DNA from: an uncultured Clostridia bacterium
GTDB taxonomy: Bacteria; Bacillota; Clostridia; TANB77; CAG-508
Assembly (NCBI GenBank): GCA_947625075.1
Contig: CANQMY010000089.1
Span: forward strand, 1 to 5,168
Reading direction: 5' to 3'
Length of the DNA stretch: 5,168 nucleotides
The notes under the pieces are model-generated. The model ran no database searches, had not been told where the DNA came from, and saw only the letters and a program-made list of their open reading frames with translations. Both the position numbers and the translations under genes were made by a program. Every line of letters starts with the position of its first letter. Within the stretch, counting starts at the first letter, position 1. Positions 1-5,136 of this stretch are shown here, piece after piece.

Positions 1-21
1 AATGAAATTTGACAAAAAAAT

Positions 22-40
22 AAAGTATTTGCAATACTTT
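22..40. repeat. AT-rich inverted repeat (hairpin), possible weak terminator or operator
   Basis: Two 8-base arms, AAAGTATT (22-29) and AATACTTT (33-40), are separated by TGC. The stem has a single G-C pair, and the T-run that follows is interrupted (TTGTAACTTTTT). It would be a weak terminator for a gene lying to the left of the window; an operator is equally possible. A promoter-like pair also overlaps it (TTGCAA 29-34, 18 bases, TATAAA 53-58), which I consider weak because such matches are frequent in DNA this AT-rich. Confidence 0.35.
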
Positions 41-144
41 TGTAACTTTTTCTATAAACCAACTGTCAAACTCCCGAATATTATTGTTTCCTGTTTAAAA
101 AAATTTATACAATTTTTGATTTTGTTGTAATTTTATTGGATTTT

Positions 145-151
145 TTCGACA
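145..151 (-). promoter_or_regulatory. Spo0A box match (0A box)
   Basis: The minus strand reads TGTCGAA, a perfect 0A-box core, inside a longer context TTTTGTCGAAAAAA that also matches the extended Bacillus/Clostridium consensus. It lies 34 bases upstream of the -35 element of the glycosyltransferase promoter, a location compatible with activation or repression by phosphorylated Spo0A. The match is seen directly; regulation is inferred. A seven-base core can occur by chance, but C/G-containing words are rare in this intergenic DNA, which strengthens the call somewhat. Confidence 0.4.
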
Positions 152-163
152 AAATAAGAAGAG

Positions 164-187
164 AACTTTTTTTAAAATTTAAAAGTT
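164..187. repeat. inverted repeat abutting the -35 element
   Basis: Arms AACTTTT (164-170) and AAAAGTT (181-187) flank a 10-base A/T spacer. The right arm runs into the -35 hexamer at 186-191, so a dimeric regulator bound here could affect transcription of the glycosyltransferase unit. The composition is nearly all A/T, so chance is a real alternative. Confidence 0.25.
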
Positions 188-214
188 TACAAATTATGTG
201 AAATATGTTATAAT
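186..214 (+). promoter_or_regulatory. sigma-A promoter of the glycosyltransferase unit
   Basis: A -35 TTTACA (186-191) and a perfect -10 TATAAT (209-214) are separated by exactly 17 bases. The TG at 206-207 gives an extended -10 (TGnTATAAT). Transcription should start near 221, leaving a leader of about 39 bases. The ribosome binding site AAGGAG (248-253) sits 6 bases before the ATG at 260. This is the best promoter upstream of the first gene. Confidence 0.8.
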
Positions 215-259
215 GATTTAGTGCAGAACTAAAAAATATAATTTAAAAAGGAGTAAAGC

Positions 260-1426
260 ATGAAAGTAACATTTTATTCAAATTTTCTTACACATCATCA
301 AGTACCTTTTTGCTTAGAAATGCAAAAAAAATTAGGTGATGATTTTAAATTTGTTTCGACTGTTAAAATTTTTGATTGGAGGTTAAATTTAGGATTTAAA
401 GATTTAGATAAAGAATATGATTTTGTTGTTAGAGCTTATGAAGATGAAAAACAACGTAAGCTAGCAAAAAAATTAGCTTTAGAAAGTGATATAGTAATTA
501 TAGGTTCAACTACAGACGAATTAATAGAAGAAAGACTAAAACAAGACAAAATTACATTTAGGTATAGATCTAGAGTTTTTTATTATCCAGATGGATTTTT
601 TAAAACAGCTTTTAACAAAGAAAAAATTAAATTATTCTATGATAGACATTTAAAATATAAGAAAAATAAAAATTTATATTTATTGGTTTCTAATGCATAT
701 GGAGCGAATGATTTTAATCGATTACATTTATATAAAGATAAGATTTATAAATGGGGATATTTTTTAAAAACTAATATATATGATATAGAGAAATTAATAA
801 AAGAAAAAGAAAAAAATGAAAAAATAGAAATTATATGGGTTGCAAGATTTATAAAGTGGAAGCATCCGGAAATTGTGATTAGATTAGCAAAAGATTTAAG
901 AAAAGAAGGATACAATTTCAACATAAAAATGTTAGGAACAGGAGTACTTGAAAATAAAATAAAAAATGACATTAAAAAGTATGAGTTAGAAGATACAATT
1001 CAAGTAATAGGACAAGTTTCAAGTGATGAAGTAAAAAATTATATGGAAAAAGCAAATATATTTATTGGTACAAGTGATAGCAATGAAGGATGGGGAGCAG
1101 TTATCAATGAATCAATGAATGCAGGATGTGCAATAGTTGCTAACAAAAGAATGGGATCGGTTCCATATCTAATTGGTAATGAAAATAGAGGAATAATGTA
1201 CAATAATTATTCTGATTTAAAGGAATCAGTAGAAAAATTAATTAAGGATAAAAATTTAAGAAAAGAATTAAGTGTAAATGCTTATAAATATATAACTACA
1301 GAATGGACAAGTGAAATAGCAGCAAATAATTTATTAGAATTATTTAATTCAATAATAGAAGGAAAGGAAAAGGAGATAAAATATGGACCAGCAAGTAAAG
1401 CCAATAACTACACAAAAAAGATTTAG
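260..1426 (+). CDS. GT-B fold glycosyltransferase, family 4-like
   Basis: Predicted retaining glycosyltransferase that moves a sugar from a nucleotide-sugar donor to a cell-surface glycan or lipid-linked acceptor on the cytoplasmic side; sugar and acceptor cannot be read from the sequence. It has 388 residues, normal for the family. The first half (1 to about 185) is a divergent acceptor domain opening with FYSNFLTHHQVPF (5-17). The second half (about 189-360) is a Glycos_transf_1 donor domain: IIWVARFIKWK (Arg196, Lys199/Lys201 where the family has its phosphate-binding Arg and Lys), MLGTG (224-228), and the E-x7-E motif EGWGAVINE with Glu276 and Glu284, followed by SMNAGCAIVAN. No signal peptide or membrane helix is evident. 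The start is fixed by AAGGAG six bases upstream. It overlaps the next glycosyltransferase by 44 bases, so the two are probably translated as a coupled pair from the promoter at 186-214. Family-level confidence is high; pathway is unknown. Confidence 0.88.
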   Translation: MKVTFYSNFLTHHQVPFCLEMQKKLGDDFKFVSTVKIFDWRLNLGFKDLDKEYDFVVRAYEDEKQRKLAKKLALESDIVIIGSTTDELIEERLKQDKITFRYRSRVFYYPDGFFKTAFNKEKIKLFYDRHLKYKKNKNLYLLVSNAYGANDFNRLHLYKDKIYKWGYFLKTNIYDIEKLIKEKEKNEKIEIIWVARFIKWKHPEIVIRLAKDLRKEGYNFNIKMLGTGVLENKIKNDIKKYELEDTIQVIGQVSSDEVKNYMEKANIFIGTSDSNEGWGAVINESMNAGCAIVANKRMGSVPYLIGNENRGIMYNNYSDLKESVEKLIKDKNLRKELSVNAYKYITTEWTSEIAANNLLELFNSIIEGKEKEIKYGPASKANNYTKKI

Positions 1427-2213
1427 TATAATAATAGCAGCATATAATATAGAAGATTATATAGAAAGAGCTATAGAGAGTGTAGAAAATCAAAAATTTA
1501 AAGATATAGAAATAATTGTTGTAGATGATTGTTCAAAAGATCATACCGGAGAAATTGTTTTAAAATTATGTTCTAAATATAATAATATAATATATTTAAA
1601 ACATGAAGAAAATAAAAGATTAGGAGCAGTTAGAAATACTGGACTAGAAAAAGCAACAGGAGAATATGTTTTATTTTTAGATGGAGATGATTATCTATCA
1701 AATGATGATGTATTAGAAAAGTTAGATAAACTTATTGGTTCAGATGAGCCGGATATTATATACTTAGGATTTGAAATAGAAGGTAATAGAAAAGAAATAG
1801 TAATTCCAACAGAGGAAACATGTACTAAGACATACAAAGCAGCAGAAGATAAATATCCTAATGCATGGAGTAAGTGTTGGAAAAGAGAATTAATAGAGAA
1901 AAATAACATTAGATTCCCAGAATATAGACTTTATGAAGATGTTTTGTTTGTCTATAAGTGTGTAATGAAATCACAAAGCTATAAAATAGCAGATTTTATT
2001 GTACACAATTATATAAGTGGAAGACCTAATAGTATAACAACTAAGATAACTTTAAGAAATGTAGAAGATACTGTTAAGAATTTAAATGATTTATTAAGCA
2101 TGAGAGAAAAAGAATACACTAAAGAAATAGATATTATAATAAGAAAAGAGATAAAAATGTGCAAGAAAAGATTAGATGATGTACAGAAAGAAATAATAAA
2201 AGAAAATTGTTAA
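1383..2213 (+). CDS. GT-A fold glycosyltransferase, family 2
   Basis: Predicted inverting glycosyltransferase (GT2), likely adding one sugar in the same glycan pathway as the preceding gene. It has 276 residues. Motifs in order: FSIIIAAYN (14-22), the start of the nucleotide-binding fold; IIVVDDCSKDHT (44-55), with the Asp48-Asp49 donor-binding pair; RLGAVRNTGL (79-88); the metal-binding DxD region FLDGDDYL (98-105); and LYEDVLF (183-189), whose Glu185-Asp186 matches the catalytic-base position. RPNSIT follows, as in many GT2 enzymes of capsule and teichoic-acid type loci. The tail from about residue 215 is charged, probably helical, and shows no obvious membrane segment. The start ATG has AAGGAG at 1370-1375, seven bases away, inside the end of the upstream gene. 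No terminator separates it from the kinase gene downstream. Catalytic residues appear intact, so it should be active. Confidence 0.9.
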   Translation: MDQQVKPITTQKRFSIIIAAYNIEDYIERAIESVENQKFKDIEIIVVDDCSKDHTGEIVLKLCSKYNNIIYLKHEENKRLGAVRNTGLEKATGEYVLFLDGDDYLSNDDVLEKLDKLIGSDEPDIIYLGFEIEGNRKEIVIPTEETCTKTYKAAEDKYPNAWSKCWKRELIEKNNIRFPEYRLYEDVLFVYKCVMKSQSYKIADFIVHNYISGRPNSITTKITLRNVEDTVKNLNDLLSMREKEYTKEIDIIIRKEIKMCKKRLDDVQKEIIKENC

Positions 2214-2244
2214 AATTTGTAAAAAACTATTGCAATTTGTAAAA
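2214..2244 (+). repeat. tandem 11-base direct repeats, 20-base period
   Basis: AATTTGTAAAA occurs at 2214-2224 and again at 2234-2244, exactly 20 bases apart, immediately after the second glycosyltransferase stop codon; the second copy lies in the spacer of the putative promoter for the kinase gene. Two same-facing copies about two helical turns apart are the arrangement bound by several dimeric regulators, including LytTR proteins that pair with AgrC-type kinases, but the word itself does not match the LytTR consensus well. Low complexity may explain it. Confidence 0.35.
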
Positions 2245-2258
2245 TAAAGTTATAAAAT
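2230..2258 (+). promoter_or_regulatory. probable internal promoter for the kinase gene
   Basis: TTGCAA (2230-2235), a 17-base spacer, then TAAAAT (2253-2258); start of transcription would be near 2265, giving a leader of about 29 bases. No hairpin plus T-run lies between 2213 and 2294, so the kinase gene could also be read through from the glycosyltransferase promoter. Confidence 0.45.
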
Positions 2259-2278
2259 GGAATATATTGCCAAAAGAC

Positions 2279-2284
2279 AAGGAG
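2279..2284 (+). promoter_or_regulatory. ribosome binding site deciding the kinase start
   Basis: AAGGAG lies 9 bases before the ATG at 2294. A longer reading from TTG at 2267 is open, but it would place this site inside the coding sequence and has no Shine-Dalgarno of its own, so the ATG is preferred. Confidence 0.7.
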
Positions 2285-2293
2285 AAATATAAA

Positions 2294-3574
2294 ATGTCAA
2301 ATGTACCAAAATATGATCCATTAAATATAACTTTATTTTTTTTGTTAAATTTTTTAAATATATTTTTAGAAAACAGAAATATAATAAAAATTTTCAAAAT
2401 CCAAGAAAACGTTGAATTTAAAATATTTGTTTTTCAATTTATTTTTAATTTGATAACATTTCTAATTTTACCAATTCAAATCTATATAGCATTAAATATT
2501 TTAGTAAAAATATTCATATATAAAAAATTTTTTAAGTTAAAACCAGAAAAATTATATATGGCAGTAATAATAAATTTAATATTAAAAACGATTTCAGAAG
2601 TAATGTTATTAATAAAAAGTAAATATTTAATTGATTTTAATTTAGTTAGTATACTAGAAGTTTTAATAAATCTAGTTTTATTTTTAGTTATAAGATATAA
2701 AAAGATAGAAATTAAAATAACAGAATGTTTAAATGAAAATATTAAAAATAAAATTATTTTTATAAGTTTAAGTTTAATTATTTTTATTCTTATAGCAAAA
2801 GTAAAAATAATTAGTGATATAAAAAGAATTCCAATGTATTTATATCTGTTATTTAATTTTATGCAAATAGCTTATTTAATTGTTTTTATAAAAGGCATTT
2901 TAAATATATTAGATCAGAATAATAAAAGAATTTTAATTGAAAATTTAGAAGGAAGCAACAAAAGACTTCAAGAAAATTATGATAGTGTAAGAGCATTTAA
3001 ACATGATTTTAATAACATAATGCAAGGAATTGGTGGATATATTGCATCAAATGATATGGTAGGATTAAATAAAATGTATAAATCAATAATTAATGAATGC
3101 CAAGAAATAAATGAAAAGCAAAGCATAAACTCAGATATAATAACAAACCCAGCAATTTTAAATTTAATTAATAATAAGATTCTTATAGCAGAGAAAAATG
3201 GTATAAAGATAAAATTAAATGTATATATAGATTTAAATTCATTAAATATATCTACTTTTGATTTATGTAGAATTTTAGGCATATTAATAGATAATGCAAT
3301 AGAAGCATGTTCTGGATGTGAAGAAAAAGTTATAAGTATAAAATTTTTAAAAGATAAGTTTAATAATAGAAACTTAATAATAATTGAAAATCCATATAAA
3401 AATTACTTAATAGATATAAAGAAAATATATGAAAAGGGTTTTTCTAGTAAAAAGGATAAAATTTCTCATGGATTAGGTTTATGGAAAGTAAAACAAATAT
3501 TGAAAAAAAATAAAAATTTAAATATATATACAAGTAGAGACAAATTATTTAAACAACAACTGGAAATTTATTAA
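2294..3574 (+). CDS. membrane GHKL sensor histidine kinase, AgrC-like (HPK10)
   Basis: Predicted sensor kinase that detects an extracellular signal, in this class often a peptide pheromone, and phosphorylates a LytTR-type response regulator. It has 426 residues from the ATG chosen here, a usual AgrC size. The first ~210 residues are hydrophobic with about six membrane segments (roughly 10-28, 42-70, 85-105, 115-138, 155-175, 185-210). A dimerisation stretch follows, with the H-box RAFKHDFNNIM and phosphoacceptor His237. The GHKL ATPase domain has an N-box ILIDNAIEAC (Asp333, Asn334, Glu337) and a G-box SHGLGLWKV (His392-Leu396). It ends with the short strand typical of the family, so it looks complete. 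What is odd is that the window holds no agrA-like regulator, agrB-like peptidase or agrD-like peptide gene. It sits 80 bases after the glycosyltransferases and is closed by the terminator at 3678-3737. Its ligand is unknown, and control of either neighbour is only inferred from proximity. Confidence 0.88.
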   Translation: MSNVPKYDPLNITLFFLLNFLNIFLENRNIIKIFKIQENVEFKIFVFQFIFNLITFLILPIQIYIALNILVKIFIYKKFFKLKPEKLYMAVIINLILKTISEVMLLIKSKYLIDFNLVSILEVLINLVLFLVIRYKKIEIKITECLNENIKNKIIFISLSLIIFILIAKVKIISDIKRIPMYLYLLFNFMQIAYLIVFIKGILNILDQNNKRILIENLEGSNKRLQENYDSVRAFKHDFNNIMQGIGGYIASNDMVGLNKMYKSIINECQEINEKQSINSDIITNPAILNLINNKILIAEKNGIKIKLNVYIDLNSLNISTFDLCRILGILIDNAIEACSGCEEKVISIKFLKDKFNNRNLIIIENPYKNYLIDIKKIYEKGFSSKKDKISHGLGLWKVKQILKKNKNLNIYTSRDKLFKQQLEIY

Positions 3575-3677
3575 TTAGAAAACTTAATAAAAATTAATAT
3601 ATAAGAAATATAGCATAATAACTAAGTAAAATCAATATAATAAAAAAATAAAAAGACATTACAAATTTATAAAAAAT

Positions 3678-3737
3678 AAAAGGATAAATCTTACAAAATG
3701 CTTAATATAAGCAAAACATAAGATTTATTCTTTTTTT
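3678..3737 (+). terminator. compound-hairpin intrinsic terminator after the kinase gene
   Basis: An outer stem pairs AAAAGGATAAATCTTA (3678-3693) with TAAGATTTATTCTTTT (3719-3734), 16 pairs including one G-U. An inner stem pairs TGCTTA (3699-3704) with TAAGCA (3708-3713) around an ATA loop, with a five-base internal loop on each side. A T-run (3731-3737) follows. A-rich sequence on the left side could let it work weakly in the other direction too. It should end transcripts from the kinase gene; if transcription of the next gene starts upstream of it (a TATAAT lies at 3636-3641, without a good -35), it would act as a leader attenuator. Confidence 0.7.
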
Positions 3738-3761
3738 ATTAAGTTTTCTACTTAATAAAAA
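3733..3761 (+). promoter_or_regulatory. second hairpin overlapping the terminator T-run
   Basis: TTTTTATTAAG (3733-3743) is perfectly complementary to CTTAATAAAAA (3751-3761) across a seven-base loop. Its left arm uses the T-run of the terminator at 3678-3737, so the two structures compete, and its right arm ends 12 bases before the GAGGAGG ribosome binding site at 3774. This geometry could allow conditional expression of the pilin-like gene. Only two G-C pairs would form, so it may be unstable; function is inferred. Confidence 0.35.
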
Positions 3762-3773
3762 TTAACATAACAT

Positions 3774-3780
3774 GAGGAGG
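3774..3780 (+). promoter_or_regulatory. strong ribosome binding site deciding the pilin-like start
   Basis: GAGGAGG lies six bases upstream of the ATG at 3787. The in-frame ATG at 3772 overlaps this site and has no Shine-Dalgarno of its own, so translation should begin at 3787, giving a short basic prepilin leader. Confidence 0.8.
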
Positions 3781-3786
3781 AAAATA

Positions 3787-5001
3787 ATGAAAGAACAAAT
3801 GAAGGAGAAAGGAATAACTTTAGTAGCATTAGTAGTTACTATAATAATATTATTGATATTAGCTGGTGTAACATTAAATTTAGCATTAGCTGATAATGGT
3901 TTATTTAGTAAAGCAAAGGATGCTGTTGAAAAGTATAAAAAAGCAGAAGAAGATGAAGAAAATGCATTAAGTAAAATGACAGATATGTTAGAGAACATAA
4001 CTATAAACTATAATGATTATGTAGGATGCTATGTAGATGGGTATAAATTAGATATAAAAACATGTATAATAACACCTGATGAGACTGGAGTACATGACAA
4101 TATTGATAAAAATAATGTTATTGCTGATAATATAACTGCCGATGGAACTCAAACATTTACAACAGAGAATAACATGAAGTGGCAAATTTGGGACTATGAC
4201 GAAAATAAAAAAATAATAAGATTGATATCAGAAAAACCAACAAATGATACATTAACATTACATGGAGCAACTGGATATAATAATGGAATATATTTATTAA
4301 ATAAAATATGTAAAGAATGTTATACAATGTCTGGTATAAAAGGAATAGATGTATCAAGCATAAAAAGAAGTGATATAGAGAAGGTCTCAACATATGATTA
4401 CACACAATATAAACATTTAGAAAATAGTTGGGAAGAAGATGAAAATGGAACAATAAAGTATGGAGATACAACTACATCTAGTAACAATAATTATTACCCA
4501 TTAATGTGGGGAGATAATGATAAAAATTGGACATATAAAAATGATAATGGAGAAATAACAGGCGATAAAGAAGGATTAATTTTTGAAAAAGGAAATGAAA
4601 AAGAGTATATAAGTGATGTAAAATCACAGGCAGGAGATTCTAGTACTCAATTTAGACAATCATATTATTCTCATTGGTATGAAAGAAGTGAATTTAAAAA
4701 TCCAAAATATTATGACCTATTATTTAATACAAAGTTTGATTGTTTTTATTGGCTTGCAACCCGAGCTGTACGTATAGAACATGTAATAGGATATGGCTTA
4801 CAACATGTAAATTCTGAGAGTGCAGAAGATCAAATGAATCACTTACTAAGTGGCTGGGCAATATACAATAGTAGCAATGCTAACGGTAAAGCATATCATC
4901 AAATTCGTCCAATAGTTTCAATAAATTTAAATTCAAGTAATTGTAATATAACTAAAGAAGAAAAAGATGGAAAAGTAACATTTAAATTAAATTGGAAATA
5001 A
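3787..5001 (+). CDS. class III prepilin-like exported surface protein with C-type-lectin-like C-terminus
   Basis: 404 residues. The leader MKEQMKEKG ends in Gly9 and is followed by ITLVALVVTIIILLILAG (10-27), a prepilin cleavage site and hydrophobic helix; a prepilin peptidase would cut after Gly9. The usual Glu at position +5 of the mature pilin is Ala14 here, a feature I recall in a large clostridial family of 'GITLIALVITII' proteins. A charged helix follows (about 32-62). The exported part contains WQIWDYDENKKIIRLIS (132-148), GATGYNNGIYLLNKIC (160-175), and a C-terminal core from CFYWLATR (319-326) to QIRPIVSI (372-379) resembling C-type-lectin/formylglycine-generating-enzyme-like modules of gut Clostridia. 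Role is inferred as surface display or binding, possibly as a minor pilin; no peptidase, ATPase or other pilus gene is in the window. No clear promoter lies between the upstream terminator and the gene. A terminator follows at 5022-5057. The C-terminal segment differs in base composition from the rest. Confidence 0.82.
   Translation: MKEQMKEKGITLVALVVTIIILLILAGVTLNLALADNGLFSKAKDAVEKYKKAEEDEENALSKMTDMLENITINYNDYVGCYVDGYKLDIKTCIITPDETGVHDNIDKNNVIADNITADGTQTFTTENNMKWQIWDYDENKKIIRLISEKPTNDTLTLHGATGYNNGIYLLNKICKECYTMSGIKGIDVSSIKRSDIEKVSTYDYTQYKHLENSWEEDENGTIKYGDTTTSSNNNYYPLMWGDNDKNWTYKNDNGEITGDKEGLIFEKGNEKEYISDVKSQAGDSSTQFRQSYYSHWYERSEFKNPKYYDLLFNTKFDCFYWLATRAVRIEHVIGYGLQHVNSESAEDQMNHLLSGWAIYNSSNANGKAYHQIRPIVSINLNSSNCNITKEEKDGKVTFKLNWK
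4741..4923 (+). other. compositionally distinct C-terminal module of the pilin-like protein, candidate variable region
   Basis: This segment encodes residues 319-379. I count 46 G/C in the 110 bases 4751-4860 (42%) against 23 in the preceding 110 bases 4641-4750 (21%). Its three Arg codons are CGA, CGT and CGT, whereas every Arg codon earlier in the gene from the 3787 start is AGA. It spans the WLA-R ... RP-VS frame typical of lectin-like domains whose surface loops vary between paralogues. Whether it is diversified, recombined or simply conserved for structural reasons cannot be decided from one copy. Confidence 0.5.
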
Positions 5002-5021
5002 TAGTGTAGTAAAAAATAATG

Positions 5022-5057
5022 AAGAACTTAGATAATAAATATGTCTAAGTTCTTTTT
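5022..5057 (+). terminator. intrinsic terminator after the pilin-like gene
   Basis: A perfect 11-base stem, AAGAACTTAGA (5022-5032) with TCTAAGTTCTT (5044-5054), encloses an 11-base loop and runs into TTTTT (5053-5057). It begins 20 bases after the stop codon and should end the pilin-like transcript. Confidence 0.85.
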
Positions 5058-5106
5058 AAATGAATAGAAAAGTCGAAATTTATAGAAAAAAGTCATACGA
5101 AAATTC

Positions 5107-5136
5107 TTGACATTTGTCATAATATGGAATTATAAT
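5107..5136 (+). promoter_or_regulatory. strong sigma-A promoter for a gene beyond the window
   Basis: Perfect TTGACA (5107-5112) and perfect TATAAT (5131-5136) are separated by 18 bases. Transcription would start near 5143 and run rightward; no start codon with a ribosome binding site is reached before the window ends. A second TATAAT lies at 5142-5147 within a direct repeat of AATTATAAT (5128-5136 and 5139-5147, 11-base period). Confidence 0.8.
5108..5119. promoter_or_regulatory. possible operator overlapping the -35 element
   Basis: TGACA and TGTCA form an inverted repeat with a two-base spacer, covering most of the -35 hexamer. A dimeric repressor bound here would block the promoter. The arms include G/C bases in an otherwise A/T stretch, making it more notable than other palindromes here, but no regulator is identified. 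Confidence 0.35.

Larger units (their letters stand above)
3582..3765 (+). repeat. 16-base direct repeat bracketing the intergenic hairpin region
   Basis: ACTTAATAAAAATTAA occurs at 3582-3597, just after the kinase stop codon, and again at 3750-3765, just before the ribosome binding site of the pilin-like gene; the copies are 168 bases apart and enclose the terminator. The intervening DNA has no coding potential. Such a pair could reflect duplication, recombination between flanks, or a small non-autonomous insertion, but no terminal inverted repeats of an element are evident and the word is very AT-rich. Confidence 0.4.

Noticed and set aside
2..130. Open 42-codon frame from ATG at base 2 (MKFDKKIKYL...), with two Cys residues, considered as a small peptide gene or AgrD-like signal.
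   Set aside because: Any ribosome binding site would lie outside the window, codons such as CTC and CCG are unlike the genes here, it covers a hairpin, and it lacks the recognisable charged tail of AgrD peptides. Chance is likelier.
745..972. Antisense open frames opposite the four genes (for example 745-972, 1691-1909, 2977-3282, 3762-3998, 4157-4471).
   Set aside because: All lie opposite well-supported coding sequences, have low-complexity Phe/Ile/Leu/Ser-rich translations and show no known motif; they are by-products of AT-rich coding DNA.
2267..2293. Longer kinase start at TTG 2267.
   Set aside because: No Shine-Dalgarno precedes it, and it would put the AAGGAG at 2279-2284 inside the gene; the ATG at 2294 explains the site.
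3575..3771. Search for an agrD-like peptide gene or small RNA gene between kinase and pilin-like gene.
   Set aside because: The only ATG-led frame inside it (3698) has seven codons before a stop, and nothing beyond the terminator and hairpin could be supported.
3772..3786. Longer pilin-like start at ATG 3772.
   Set aside because: This ATG overlaps the GAGGAGG ribosome binding site used by the ATG at 3787 and has none of its own.
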